Below the pieces are notes generated by a model. The model saw only the letters and a program-made list of their open reading frames with translations. It ran no database searches and was not told where the DNA came from. DNA of 64,000 nucleotides. Origin: an uncultured Eggerthellaceae bacterium (GTDB lineage: Bacteria > Actinomycetota > Coriobacteriia > Coriobacteriales > Eggerthellaceae). Position numbers and translations under genes: made by a program. This document shows positions 36,263-45,047 of the stretch, piece after piece. The stretch is from contig CAJURX010000003.1 of the NCBI GenBank assembly GCA_910589125.1, forward strand, positions 37,134 through 101,133, read 5' to 3'. How positions within the stretch are numbered: the first letter of the stretch is position 1; the number at the start of each line of letters is the position of its first letter.

Positions 36263-37725
36263 TCTCGGACTGGGCGCTCTACACCGACCTCTATCAGCTC
36301 ACCATGGCGCAGGGGTATCTGGAATCCGGCGCTGGGGATGAGCAAGCCACCTTCAACATGTACTTCCGTGACTATCCCTTCCAGGGAGGGTATGCTATCG
36401 CTTGCGGCATGGCGCAGCTCGCGGACATCTTGGATGCCTACCGGTTCTCAGACGATGACCGCAGCTACCTGGCCACCCTCGAGGCACCTGGTGGGGGCAA
36501 GCTCTTCAGCGATGCATTCCTCGAGTACCTGAGGGCCTTCGAGCTGGATGTGTCGGTCGATGCGGTACCCGAGGGCACGGTGGTGTTCCCCAATGAGCCG
36601 ATCGTGCGGGTGCAAGGGCCCATCATGCAGTGCCAGATGCTGGAGACCATGTTGCTGAATTGCGTGAGCTTCCAGACGCTCATCGCCACGAAGGCTGCGC
36701 GCATCTGCCAAGCGGCCGGAGGCCGTCCCGTCACGGAGTTCGGCTTGCGGCGCGCGCAGGGGCTCGGGGGCATCTGGGCCTCCCGTGCTGCGGTGGTGGG
36801 CGGGTGCGCCTCCACCTCCAACGTGCTCGCGGGCAAGGAGTTCGACCTGCCCGTATCGGGCACCCATTCGCACTCGTGGGTGATGTCCTTCCCTGATGAG
36901 CTCGCGGCATTCCGTGCATATGCGAAGGTGGCGCCAGCCAATTGCAGCCTCCTCGTGGATACCTACGATGTGGAGCAGGGCCTTCGGAATGCCATCACCG
37001 TGGGGTTGGAGATGCGCGAGCGCGGGGAGCAGCTGCGCGCTATCCGCATCGATTCGGGCGACCTTGCCTGGCTTGCGAAGCGAGCGCGCACGATGCTCGA
37101 CGATGCGGGCCTCGCTGAGGTGTCCATCATGCTCACGAACGACCTGGATGAGATCTTGATCCAGTCCATCCTGGATGAGGGCGCGCCTGTGGATATCTGG
37201 GGCGTGGGCACGAAGCTCGCCACCGCCTTCGACCAGCCGACGCTCGGCGGCGTCTACAAGCTCTCGGCCATCAAGGTGGCGGGGGATGAGGTCTGGACCG
37301 ATCGCCTCAAGATATCGGAATCCACCACCAAGCTGACCACTCCGGGCGTGCTCGATGTCCGCCGGTACTACAATGAAGATGGCAAGATCGCGGGTGACAT
37401 GGTGTTCGATATCCATGCGGCTCCCGGTGCAGACGATGAGCAGGTCATCGTCGATCCGCTCGATTCGCTGAGGCGCAAGCAGCTCTCAGGCAAGCGGTTC
37501 GAGACGCTGCTGCGTCCCCTGTTCCGCGATGGACGCTCCGTCCTTGCGCGGACGAAGGCGGATGCGCTGGATGCGCGAGCGCGTGCGCGCGAAGGGCTGG
37601 CAACGTTGGATGAGAGCCAGTTGCGCATGCTGAACCCGCACACCTATCCTGTTGGCCTGGAGCGCAAGCTCCATGACCGTCGCCAGCGCTTGGTCGCTGA
37701 GCTCCGACAGATCAGCTGCGACTAG
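36259..37725 (+). CDS. pncB: Nicotinate phosphoribosyltransferase
   Basis: Makes nicotinate mononucleotide in NAD salvage. A 488-aa protein starting with GTG inside the preceding stop (GTGA), behind GGGAGG. Signatures: LYTDLYQLTMAQGYL at the N-terminus, FGLRRAQG, GTHSHSWVMSF (with the autophosphorylated His region) and IDSGDLAWLAKRAR. The length is typical of the bacterial form. Its position in the tmk-holB-ricT operon is not an obvious pathway link. Confidence 0.93.
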   Translation: MISDWALYTDLYQLTMAQGYLESGAGDEQATFNMYFRDYPFQGGYAIACGMAQLADILDAYRFSDDDRSYLATLEAPGGGKLFSDAFLEYLRAFELDVSVDAVPEGTVVFPNEPIVRVQGPIMQCQMLETMLLNCVSFQTLIATKAARICQAAGGRPVTEFGLRRAQGLGGIWASRAAVVGGCASTSNVLAGKEFDLPVSGTHSHSWVMSFPDELAAFRAYAKVAPANCSLLVDTYDVEQGLRNAITVGLEMRERGEQLRAIRIDSGDLAWLAKRARTMLDDAGLAEVSIMLTNDLDEILIQSILDEGAPVDIWGVGTKLATAFDQPTLGGVYKLSAIKVAGDEVWTDRLKISESTTKLTTPGVLDVRRYYNEDGKIAGDMVFDIHAAPGADDEQVIVDPLDSLRRKQLSGKRFETLLRPLFRDGRSVLARTKADALDARARAREGLATLDESQLRMLNPHTYPVGLERKLHDRRQRLVAELRQISCD

Positions 37726-37761
37726 CTCAGGCGCGGCTGAAGAGAGGGCAAGGTAGAGGAT

Positions 37762-38664
37762 ATGCTTCGGATCATCACCGACTCCACAGCATCCCTTCCA
37801 GAGGATGCCAAGCGTGGCCATGACGTGACCATAGCTCCGCTCTACGTTCGCTATGACGGCGAGGAGCATCTCGAGACGGAGATGGATATCGACGCCTTCT
37901 ACGACACGCTGGCAAGCCGGATAGACGACATCCCCACCTCAAGCCAGCCGTCGCAGCACTTCTTCGAGTCCTTCTTCGAGGACGCTGCCAAGGCGGGGGA
38001 TGAGGTGCTCGGCTTGTTCGTCTCAAGTGCGCTGTCGGGGACGTATGAGGGTGCCGTGCGCGCGGCTCGCACCGTGAAGTCGCACAACATAGATTTTCGC
38101 TGCGTCCTCATCGATTCCACCTCCACCGGTGGTGATGAGGGATTCCCGGTCATGGATGTCATCGACGCCTATGACGCGGGCATGTCCCTTGAGGAGTGTG
38201 CTGCCGTGGCTCAGAACGCCATCATGTGCTCGCGCATCCTGTTCGTGCCCGAATCCTTGGAGTTCCTGCGTGCGGGTGGCCGCATCGGACGTGCGGCGGC
38301 GCTCCTCGGCTCTGTCATCAAGGTGGTGCCGGTGATCACCGTGCTCGATGGCACGCCGCAGGTCATCGCCAAGGTGCGCACCATGAAGAGGGCTGTCGAG
38401 GAGATGGTGCGGACCTTCCGGGCAGATGTGGAGCAGTTCGGCCTCAAGCGCGTGATCGTGCACTACATCGGGCCCAAGACGGAGACGTTGGAGCGCTTGC
38501 GGGCGCAGGTCGAGGAGGTTGCGGGCCGCAAGGTCGACCTCATGCCCGTCAGCCCCGTCATCGGCGTGCATGTCGGTCCTGCCGTCGGCATCTCCTATGA
38601 GTGCATGCGATACGTGCAAGGCAAGCTGGAGATGCAGCCATCAGAGCTCGTCTTCACCGCTTGA
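37762..38664 (+). CDS. DegV family fatty-acid-binding protein
   Basis: A 300-aa EDD-fold protein. ITDSTASLPED at the N-terminus, TSSQPSQHFF and the SALSGTYEGAV segment form the lipid-binding site of DegV proteins, which in Gram-positive bacteria present exogenous fatty acids to the FakA kinase (FakB role). The 36-bp gap after pncB and 20-bp gap before a second degV suggest an operon. No fakA is visible in the window. Confidence 0.92.
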   Translation: MLRIITDSTASLPEDAKRGHDVTIAPLYVRYDGEEHLETEMDIDAFYDTLASRIDDIPTSSQPSQHFFESFFEDAAKAGDEVLGLFVSSALSGTYEGAVRAARTVKSHNIDFRCVLIDSTSTGGDEGFPVMDVIDAYDAGMSLEECAAVAQNAIMCSRILFVPESLEFLRAGGRIGRAAALLGSVIKVVPVITVLDGTPQVIAKVRTMKRAVEEMVRTFRADVEQFGLKRVIVHYIGPKTETLERLRAQVEEVAGRKVDLMPVSPVIGVHVGPAVGISYECMRYVQGKLEMQPSELVFTA

Positions 38665-38684
38665 TCAGAAAGGATCATATCTCT

Positions 38685-39611
38685 ATGCGCAAGTGCAATC
38701 TGATCGTGGATTCCTGCTGCGATCTTCCCCCGGAGCTGTTCGATCGCGAAGGGGTCCAGCTCCTCAAGTTCCCCTACATCGTGGATGGGGAGACATTCGA
38801 CGACGATCTGTTCCAGAGCATCTCCGCCTCTGAGTTCTACGACAGGATGCGGAAGGGGGCCGAGCCCTCCACGGCGCAGCTGTCCATGCCCGTCATCACG
38901 GAGGCCTTCGAGGCTGCGGTGGCGCAGGGCGTGCCGACGGTGTACCTGTCGTTCACGAGCGGCCTTTCGGGCAGCTATGACGTTGCCATGCTGGTGCGCG
39001 ACCAGATCTTGGAGGCGCATCCCGCCTTCGAGCTCTACGTCGTGGATACCAAGCTGGCCTCCATCGCGGAGGGGCTGCTGGTCTATGAGGCGCTGCGCCA
39101 GCTGGACAACGGCCTCTCGGCGAAGGAGCTGGCCACATGGGCCGAGGAGGCTCGGTACTTCGTGGATTGCGAGTTCATGGTCGAGGACCTGGATGCGCTG
39201 CGTCGAGGTGGTCGCATCCCGTCGAGCGTGGCTGTCGCGGGTGCGGCGTTGGATGTGAAGCCGCTGCTCACGATAGACATCGAAGGCAAGCTCCAGCTCA
39301 TCGGCGTTGCTCGCGGGCGCAAGAAGGGCATCAAGGCGCTCGTGGAGCATTTCGAGAAGAATGCGACGCGAGATGAGATGAGCAACTACATGGTGGTCGG
39401 CGATGCCGATTGCCAGAAGGATGCGCAGCGCTTGGAGGACCTCATCCGGAAGGCGGATGAGAGCGCCTACTTCGTCAATGCATCCATCGGCCCGGTCATC
39501 GGATCGCATGTGGGCGTGGGCATGTTGGCGCTGGCATTCTGGGGCTCTGACAAGCGTGAGAAGCTGTCCGTGGCAGACAGGATCGCGCGCCATGTGAAGG
39601 GCGGCAGATGA
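38685..39611 (+). CDS. DegV family fatty-acid-binding protein (second copy)
   Basis: A 308-aa DegV protein with LIVDSCCDLPPELF, TAQLSMP and FTSGLSGSYDVAM. It is clearly diverged from the upstream copy, so the pair may bind different fatty acids, as FakB1/FakB2 do. AAAGGA before 38685 supports the start; the open frame reaches 38601 inside the previous gene. The stop overlaps the next start (ATGA). Confidence 0.92.
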   Translation: MRKCNLIVDSCCDLPPELFDREGVQLLKFPYIVDGETFDDDLFQSISASEFYDRMRKGAEPSTAQLSMPVITEAFEAAVAQGVPTVYLSFTSGLSGSYDVAMLVRDQILEAHPAFELYVVDTKLASIAEGLLVYEALRQLDNGLSAKELATWAEEARYFVDCEFMVEDLDALRRGGRIPSSVAVAGAALDVKPLLTIDIEGKLQLIGVARGRKKGIKALVEHFEKNATRDEMSNYMVVGDADCQKDAQRLEDLIRKADESAYFVNASIGPVIGSHVGVGMLALAFWGSDKREKLSVADRIARHVKGGR

Positions 39612-40582
39612 TGGCAGGTTACGCATTCTATGGGAATGAGCATGTGATCGGGTGCTTGGGGGAGCGCCTTGCAAGCGCTGGCCTCTCTCGCGTCGAGGAG
39701 GCGGCAGACGCTGCATTCGTGCTCAGCTACTGCACGACCATGACAGAGCTGGAGGACCTCTACTTCGGCGAGGATGGGCTGCTCAGCACGCTGGCGGAGG
39801 GGACCGTCGTGGTGGACATGAGCCCTGTCACGCCGAACTTCGCCAATGAGATGAACGCCGTCACCACCATCAGCGGATACAAGATGGTCACCGCACCCCT
39901 CATCGTCAAGGATAGGGTGGCTGCACATGCGCTCGATCGCGATAACCTGAGGTGTGCCTGCTTCGGAGAGGACGGCTCGCAAGAGGATGCGGCCGCTATG
40001 CTGGATGCCATCTTCTCGGAGGTGGAGACGGTGGGCAGCGCAGGTGCGGCGCAGCTGATCCGCTCGGCTGCCACCATCCAGGAGAGCGCGCGGATCGTGA
40101 GCGCGGTGGAGGCGTTGGCGCTCTTCAAGAGCGCGAGGTCATCCATGTCCATAGCGGATACGACGGGGGCGGATCTGGAGGAGGCGGCACCGGAGGCGTC
40201 GTTCATGGTGCGCGCGGTGGCCGAGAAGCGCTTCAACGGCGACTACACCGTCGAGATGATGATGGCGGAGCTGTCGAGCGTCATGATGGCCGCTGATGAC
40301 TACGAGCTCATCTTGCCGCAGGTGGAGAGCGCGTTCCATCTGCTCGAGCTGCTGGCCATCATCGGCGGCGCGGCGAAGAGCCCTGCGGCGCTGTCCCTGG
40401 TCTATGGATCCGACCGCGAAGGGGATGCCTACGGACTGGACTGGTCCAAGGCGAACGCCCTCTATGCAGAGCAGGGTGGCATGGATGAAGATGCGGCGGA
40501 CGAGGATCCGGAGGCATACGAGGATGAGGACGAATACCTCGATGAGCTCTTCGGCACATCCTCTGGATTCTCCTCCAATTGA
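39608..40582 (+). CDS. Degenerate beta-hydroxyacid-dehydrogenase-like protein
   Basis: A 324-aa protein related to the 3-hydroxyisobutyrate/6-phosphogluconate dehydrogenase family: VVDMSPVTP, KMVTAPL and RFNGDYTVEMMMAELS match segments around the active site and C-terminal helices. However, the N-terminal Rossmann glycine motif GxGxxG is not present (MAGYAFYGNEHVIGCL), and the family's substrate-binding GG motif region is altered. It may be inactive as a dehydrogenase or bind another ligand. A very acidic C-terminus ends the protein. It is coupled by ATGA to the DegV gene upstream and abuts a radical SAM gene. Confidence 0.65.
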   Translation: MMAGYAFYGNEHVIGCLGERLASAGLSRVEEAADAAFVLSYCTTMTELEDLYFGEDGLLSTLAEGTVVVDMSPVTPNFANEMNAVTTISGYKMVTAPLIVKDRVAAHALDRDNLRCACFGEDGSQEDAAAMLDAIFSEVETVGSAGAAQLIRSAATIQESARIVSAVEALALFKSARSSMSIADTTGADLEEAAPEASFMVRAVAEKRFNGDYTVEMMMAELSSVMMAADDYELILPQVESAFHLLELLAIIGGAAKSPAALSLVYGSDREGDAYGLDWSKANALYAEQGGMDEDAADEDPEAYEDEDEYLDELFGTSSGFSSN

Positions 40583-40584
40583 GC

Positions 40585-41478
40585 ATGGGATGCGATCTGT
40601 GCCCCCGAGCATGCGGGGTGGACAGGTCTGCGGGTGCAGTGGGGGCATGCGGCGCTGCTGATGGGCTCGTCGTCTCGCATGTGATGCTCCATGCCTGGGA
40701 GGAGCCGCCCATCAGCGGAGATGCGGGGAGCGGAGCGGTGTTCTTCCCAGGGTGCTCCCTTGGGTGCGCGTACTGCCAGAATCGCGCCATATCGCGGGGT
40801 GTTCATGGGCGGGCATGCTCTGAGGAAGAGCTTGCGCAGACCTTCTTGCAGCTCGAGTCCGATGGCGCCATGAATGTCAATCTCGTGACGCCCACGCACT
40901 TCGCCCCACAGCTACGGCGCGCGGTGTCCTTGGCGCGCTCCCGCGGTCTCTCGCTGCCCGTCGTGTGGAATACGAGCGGGTATGAGACCGTGGAGGCCAT
41001 ACGGGCGAATGCGGGCATCGTGGATGCATACCTGACGGATCTCAAGTATGTTGATGCGCGGCTGGCTGCTGAGCTCTCCCATGCCCCTGACTACCCTGAG
41101 GTCGCCATGGCAGCATTGCGCGCGATGGTCGAACAGGTGGGCAGCCCCATCTTCGATGAGCTCGGCGGATGCGAGCGGATGGTGGGTGGCGTCATCGTGC
41201 GCCATCTGGTGCTGCCGGGGCAGGTGGATGCATCGTGCAAGGTGCTCGATGCGCTCTGGGACGGGTTCGGGAACAGGGTGAGGCTCTCCATCATGAGCCA
41301 GTACACGCCCTTGATCGCTGAGGGCGATCCGGTGCTCGCCGCATTCCCGGAGCTTGCGCGCAAGGTGTCCGAGGAGGAATACGAGGCGGTCCTAGACCAT
41401 GCGGATGCGCTCGGCTTCGAGGAGTATCATTGGCAGCAGGGAGACCCTGCCAAGGAGTCCTTCATCCCCGCATTCTGA
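40585..41478 (+). CDS. PflX-like radical SAM protein (COG1313 type)
   Basis: A 297-aa radical SAM enzyme. CDLCPRACGVDR at the N-terminus is an extra Cys cluster typical of PflX-type proteins, and CSLGCAYCQNRAISRG carries the CxxxCxxC cluster binding 4Fe-4S and S-adenosylmethionine. These resemble pyruvate-formate-lyase activases but have no established substrate. A TTG at 40579 overlapping the previous stop is an alternative start. It is last in the pncB-degV-degV group. Confidence 0.85.
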   Translation: MGCDLCPRACGVDRSAGAVGACGAADGLVVSHVMLHAWEEPPISGDAGSGAVFFPGCSLGCAYCQNRAISRGVHGRACSEEELAQTFLQLESDGAMNVNLVTPTHFAPQLRRAVSLARSRGLSLPVVWNTSGYETVEAIRANAGIVDAYLTDLKYVDARLAAELSHAPDYPEVAMAALRAMVEQVGSPIFDELGGCERMVGGVIVRHLVLPGQVDASCKVLDALWDGFGNRVRLSIMSQYTPLIAEGDPVLAAFPELARKVSEEEYEAVLDHADALGFEEYHWQQGDPAKESFIPAF

Positions 41479-41502
41479 TGCTCTCGACCTGCCTGCGATG
41501 AA

Positions 41503-41533
41503 GGAAAAGGCCAGAGCTGGAAGCGCTCTGGCC
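41503..41533 (-). terminator. Terminator for tRNA-Thr (and hairpin after the radical SAM gene)
   Basis: A 9-bp stem GGCCAGAGC / GCTCTGGCC with a 7-nt loop. On the minus strand it is followed by TTTTCC, so it terminates the tRNA-Thr transcript; it also sits just past the plus-strand radical SAM stop. Confidence 0.7.
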
Positions 41534-41542
41534 ATGCATTGC

Positions 41543-41617
41543 TGGAGCCAGCGACAGGAATCGAACCCGCAACCCACTGATTACAAATCAGTTGCTCTAC
41601 CGTTGAGCCACGCTGGC
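41543..41617 (-). tRNA. tRNA-Thr (anticodon TGT)
   Basis: Cloverleaf readable on the minus strand: acceptor GCCAGCG / CGCTGGC, D-arm GCTC-AACGGTA-GAGC, anticodon stem ACTGA / TCAGT with loop TTTGTAA (anticodon TGT), T-loop TTCGATT, and encoded CCA. Reads ACA codons. Confidence 0.95.
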
Positions 41618-41641
41618 GAAGACGTGCAAGCAAGGATTCTA

Positions 41642-42565
41642 TTAGAATCCGGGAACTTCTTCAATAGGGCGCTCGTGCGGCCGTTGCAGAGCGGTCGCGA
41701 TGCCCTGCATCTCCGTCAGGTTCTTCCAGAAGCGCTTGGGCATATGCTGTCGTCGCAGCTCGGGGTTGTATCGCGCATCGATGGAGAGCGTGCGATAGAA
41801 CGCCTTCCAGGCATCTTGCATCACCGCTTCGGTGGCAGATGCCCCAGGAAGGGTGAGCGCATCATCGTCTGCGTCCACCAGGTAGCTCTCACGTCCGTTC
41901 CAGATGCCCGCCAAGGCATGCACCTCATCGTAGAGGATGAAGGGCTGGATGCTGAATCGCTCAACGAAGTGCTCGAGGACCAGCGGCACCACGGAATCCT
42001 TGGGGTTGATCCGTGCGAACCAGATGTCGCGGTCCTCATCGCGGAGATGCTGGAATCGCGCGAACTGGCGTATCTTCTCGCATTCGTTGTCCACTGACCG
42101 CACGGCATCGTGGAAGGGCTTCACGCGGGGGTGCGTCACGTCGTTCACAGGAGCCATCCTCATGCGCTGACAGCTCCGCCGCGCACAGCGATCCTGGAAC
42201 CGGCAGCTCTCGCAGTGGCGCCGGTCGGTGCCGTCAAGGGCGAAGCGCACGAACCGATAGAGGGCTGTCCCTGCATCTGCGCGGCCGGAGAGCGTGCACT
42301 TCAGGGCTTGACGGTGCGTGTATGCTCCCAGCCTCGTGCGGATGCCCGCAAGCACGCGATGCGCGTGGTCAGGATCGGTGGGGATGATGACGGAGGTCTG
42401 CAAGAGGCGTGGCTGATGGTCGGCTCGGCAGGCGATCTCGGCGGGATCCTCGTGCCGCTCGTATGCAGCGAAGATGCAGGAGAGCAGCCCTTCGGGGCTT
42501 CCGTCATGGAGATATGCCAGCTCATCGGATATGTCAGCTGGGATGCTCGCGGGCTGTCCTGCCAT
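41642..42565 (-). CDS. Probable DNA metabolism protein (TIGR03915/DUF4130 type)
   Basis: A 307-aa protein with the pattern of a family found next to the radical SAM protein upstream: IFAAYERHEDPAEI near the N-terminus, RLGAYTHRQALKCTLSG, and a C-terminal DIWFARINPKDSVVP and PEHMPKRFWKNL-like block. The Cys-rich ESCRFQDRCARRSCQRM segment may bind a cluster or metal. The family is annotated as a partner of a DNA modification/repair radical SAM protein; I know of no demonstrated reaction. Its start overlaps the radical SAM stop by one base (TGATG), with GAGGTG upstream. Confidence 0.82.
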   Translation of the reverse strand: MAGQPASIPADISDELAYLHDGSPEGLLSCIFAAYERHEDPAEIACRADHQPRLLQTSVIIPTDPDHAHRVLAGIRTRLGAYTHRQALKCTLSGRADAGTALYRFVRFALDGTDRRHCESCRFQDRCARRSCQRMRMAPVNDVTHPRVKPFHDAVRSVDNECEKIRQFARFQHLRDEDRDIWFARINPKDSVVPLVLEHFVERFSIQPFILYDEVHALAGIWNGRESYLVDADDDALTLPGASATEAVMQDAWKAFYRTLSIDARYNPELRRQHMPKRFWKNLTEMQGIATALQRPHERPIEEVPGF

Positions 42566-44034
42566 CAGAATGGCACCTCCTCGCGCGCAGAGGTGGCAGC
42601 GGTTGCAGGGGCGAGAGCATCTTCGCGTGCCGTGCGGAGCATCTGCGTGCCATGGGATGCGCGAGGCGCCTCGGAGAGCGGTGTCGGCGTGCGCGTTGGC
42701 AGCTTCGGAGCTGCATCCACGGCCTCGAAGAGGCTCATCTGGCCATCCGCTACCTTGTCAGCGCGGCGGCCGTGGGAGCCGCCCTCTATCTTGGAAGCGA
42801 GCGCTGCATGCAGCGCCTCTCGGCTGAATTCCACGCCACGACCCATGTACTTCCCATTGCAGGTGATGAAGTAGCGTGCGCGCTTGTATGCGACGCCGAG
42901 CTTGCGCAGCTCCGCTTCTCCGAGCGTCGTCTGCCGCCTTGCGCGCACGATCAGCTTCGCGCCCCGCACTCCGATCCCCGGCACGCGCAAGAGCGTCTCA
43001 TATGGGCAGGTGTTCACCTCCACGGGGAACTCATCCAGATTGTTGAGCGCCCAGTTCGCCTTCGGGTCCACGTCCGTCTCCAGGTGCGGATGCGCCTCAT
43101 CGATGATCTCCCGCACATCGAACCCGTAGAAGCGCAAGAGCCAGTCTGCCTGATAGAGCCGATGCTCTCGGTCGAGCTGCACGTGATCGGTCCGCGGCAG
43201 GCGCACGTCTTCCATGACGGGAAGGTATGCGCTGAAGAACACGCGCTTGAGCTGCATGGTCTTGTAGAGCGATGCCGCAAGTCCCAGGATGTGCCAGTCG
43301 GTCTCAGGGGTGGCGCCGATGATCATCTGCGTGGATTGGCCTGCTGGCGCGAATGCGCGCGCGGCCCGCTTCGGGCGCGCGTCGGTGAGATACACGGTGG
43401 TGCGCTTGCGCACGAGCGCGCGGGATTCCGCATCCTCGGCGATGGATTCGCTGATGCGCTTCATGGGTGCGAGCACGCTTTGGCGCGTCTTGTCAGGGCA
43501 GAGGAGCGCCAAGCTCTGAGAGCTGGGCAGCTCGAGGTTGACGGAGAGCCTGTCAGCCAAGTGCCCGAGCTGCTGTATCAGCTCCAGGGATGCGCCGGGC
43601 ACCGCTTTCGCATGGATGTAGCCACGGAACCCGTATCCTTCGCGGAGGATGCGCAGCGTCTCGATCATGAGCTCCGTGGTGCGGTCGGCATCTCCGATGA
43701 CCCCTGAGCTCAGGAACAGCCCTTCGATGTAATTGCGGCGGTAGAAGCCGATCGTGAGGTCTGCCAGCTCCTGGGGAGTGAAGCTCACCCGCGTGATGTC
43801 GGCGTTGCTCTTCCGATTCACGCAGTAGGCGCAGTCATAGGTGCAAACGTTGGTCATGAGCACCTTCAAGAGCGATATGCAGCGGCCGTCCTCGGTGAAG
43901 CTGTGGCAGCATCCCGCATTGGAGGTAGCACCCAGCTGCCCGCGCTTGCCCGCGCGGTCGACGCCGGATGAGGTGCAGGCGACGTCGTACTTCGCAGCGT
44001 CGCTCAATATCTCCAGCTTCTGCACGATATCCAT
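42565..44034 (-). CDS. Putative DNA modification/repair radical SAM protein (TIGR03916 type)
   Basis: A 489-aa radical SAM enzyme. TYDCAYCVNR supplies the cluster-binding cysteines (~58-70). SNAGCCHSF and CISLLKVL precede it. Residues ~310-380 hold a helix-hairpin-helix-like PGIGVRGAKLIVRARR, a non-specific DNA-binding motif. The C-terminal ~90 residues are low complexity. The ATG at 44034 is preferred because GAGG lies 7 bases upstream; an ATG six bases earlier is too close. Coupling to the TIGR03915-type gene is family-wide. Spore-photoproduct-lyase-like repair or base modification has been suggested by annotation only. Confidence 0.85.
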   Translation of the reverse strand: MDIVQKLEILSDAAKYDVACTSSGVDRAGKRGQLGATSNAGCCHSFTEDGRCISLLKVLMTNVCTYDCAYCVNRKSNADITRVSFTPQELADLTIGFYRRNYIEGLFLSSGVIGDADRTTELMIETLRILREGYGFRGYIHAKAVPGASLELIQQLGHLADRLSVNLELPSSQSLALLCPDKTRQSVLAPMKRISESIAEDAESRALVRKRTTVYLTDARPKRAARAFAPAGQSTQMIIGATPETDWHILGLAASLYKTMQLKRVFFSAYLPVMEDVRLPRTDHVQLDREHRLYQADWLLRFYGFDVREIIDEAHPHLETDVDPKANWALNNLDEFPVEVNTCPYETLLRVPGIGVRGAKLIVRARRQTTLGEAELRKLGVAYKRARYFITCNGKYMGRGVEFSREALHAALASKIEGGSHGRRADKVADGQMSLFEAVDAAPKLPTRTPTPLSEAPRASHGTQMLRTAREDALAPATAATSAREEVPF

Positions 44035-44143
44035 CTGCATACCTCAAACATCTGTTCTAACGAATGTATGTTCGTATGATAGCGCAGATCGCCGGATGCG
44101 GAGGCGGATATCATGCGCATCCTTGGAATGGCCCTCGGATGTG

Positions 44144-44177
44144 CAAGAGCGCGCCTTGAGTGGAAGGCGCGCTCTTG
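44144..44177 (-). terminator. Strong hairpin downstream of pyrE
   Basis: A perfect 14-bp stem CAAGAGCGCGCCTT / AAGGCGCGCTCTTG with a 6-nt loop, 41 bp past the pyrE stop on the minus strand. No T-tract follows. Confidence 0.6.
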
Positions 44178-44217
44178 GGTGGTCGTGCGAGGTGGATGGG
44201 ATGGAGCGGGGGAGGAG

Positions 44218-44880
44218 CTACTTCGCTCCGTACTGTTCGTAGTAGGCATCAAGGGCGCATACCTGACTGGCATCCAGCAGGCCCTGGCTGCTCAGATGCT
44301 CGACCACCTCTGACATGGTCACGATGGCATGCGCGGGGAATCCATAGGTCTCTGACACCTCAGCGAGCGCTGGCATCTTCCCGCCGCGCCCGACCTCTTG
44401 GCGGTCGAGCGACACCATGAGGCCGACCACCTCCACGTCTGCTGCTGCCTTGATGATGGGGTAGGTCTCTTCGATGGACTTGCCGGACGTGGTCACGTCC
44501 TCCACGATGAGCACGCGATCGCCATCGTGGAGCTCTGACCCGAGCAGCATGCCCACATCCCCGTGGTCCTTCGCCTCCTTGCGATTGCTGCAGTAGCGCA
44601 CCTGCTTGCCGTAGAGGTCCTCCAATCCGATGGCCGTGACCACGGAGAGCGGGATCCCCTTGTAGGCCGGCCCGAACACCACATCGAACCCAAGGCCGAA
44701 CGCCTCATGGATGGCCTCGGCATAGCACTGGCCCAGCCGCTTGAGCTGGAGCCCTGTGACGTATGCGCCGGAATTCATGAAGAAGGGAGATGTGCGCCCG
44801 CTCTTCAAGGTGAACTCGCCGAACTTGAGCACGTCGCTTTCCACCATGAAGTCGATGAATGCGCGCTTGTAGCTTTCCAT
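44218..44880 (-). CDS. pyrE: Orotate phosphoribosyltransferase
   Basis: Converts orotate and PRPP to orotidine monophosphate in pyrimidine synthesis. A 220-aa protein with FFMNSGAY, FGPAYKGIPL and the PRPP loop VLIVEDVTTSGKS. AGGAGG lies five bases before the ATG. No other pyr genes are adjacent, so it is a single-gene unit ended by the hairpin at 44144-44177. Confidence 0.95.
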   Translation of the reverse strand: MESYKRAFIDFMVESDVLKFGEFTLKSGRTSPFFMNSGAYVTGLQLKRLGQCYAEAIHEAFGLGFDVVFGPAYKGIPLSVVTAIGLEDLYGKQVRYCSNRKEAKDHGDVGMLLGSELHDGDRVLIVEDVTTSGKSIEETYPIIKAAADVEVVGLMVSLDRQEVGRGGKMPALAEVSETYGFPAHAIVTMSEVVEHLSSQGLLDASQVCALDAYYEQYGAK

Positions 44881-45047
44881 GGGATCCTCCTGGAGAAGAA
44901 TGTCATATGCACGATGAGATGATACCCATTCGATGCCGGGAAGGGCGGCTCACCGCGAAGGTTTTGCGCCAAGCAGGTGCGCGGTGGGTGCGCGCATTTG
45001 ATAATATGGCGAGCAGCCCATACGGCAGCGCAGCGGAAAGGGAGCGC

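Noticed and set aside
41399..42097. Plus-strand ORF of 232 aa containing ESNPQPTDYKSVALPLSHAG
   Set aside because: Antisense translation of tRNA-Thr, a common spurious protein, continuing as shadow of the gene at 41642-42565.
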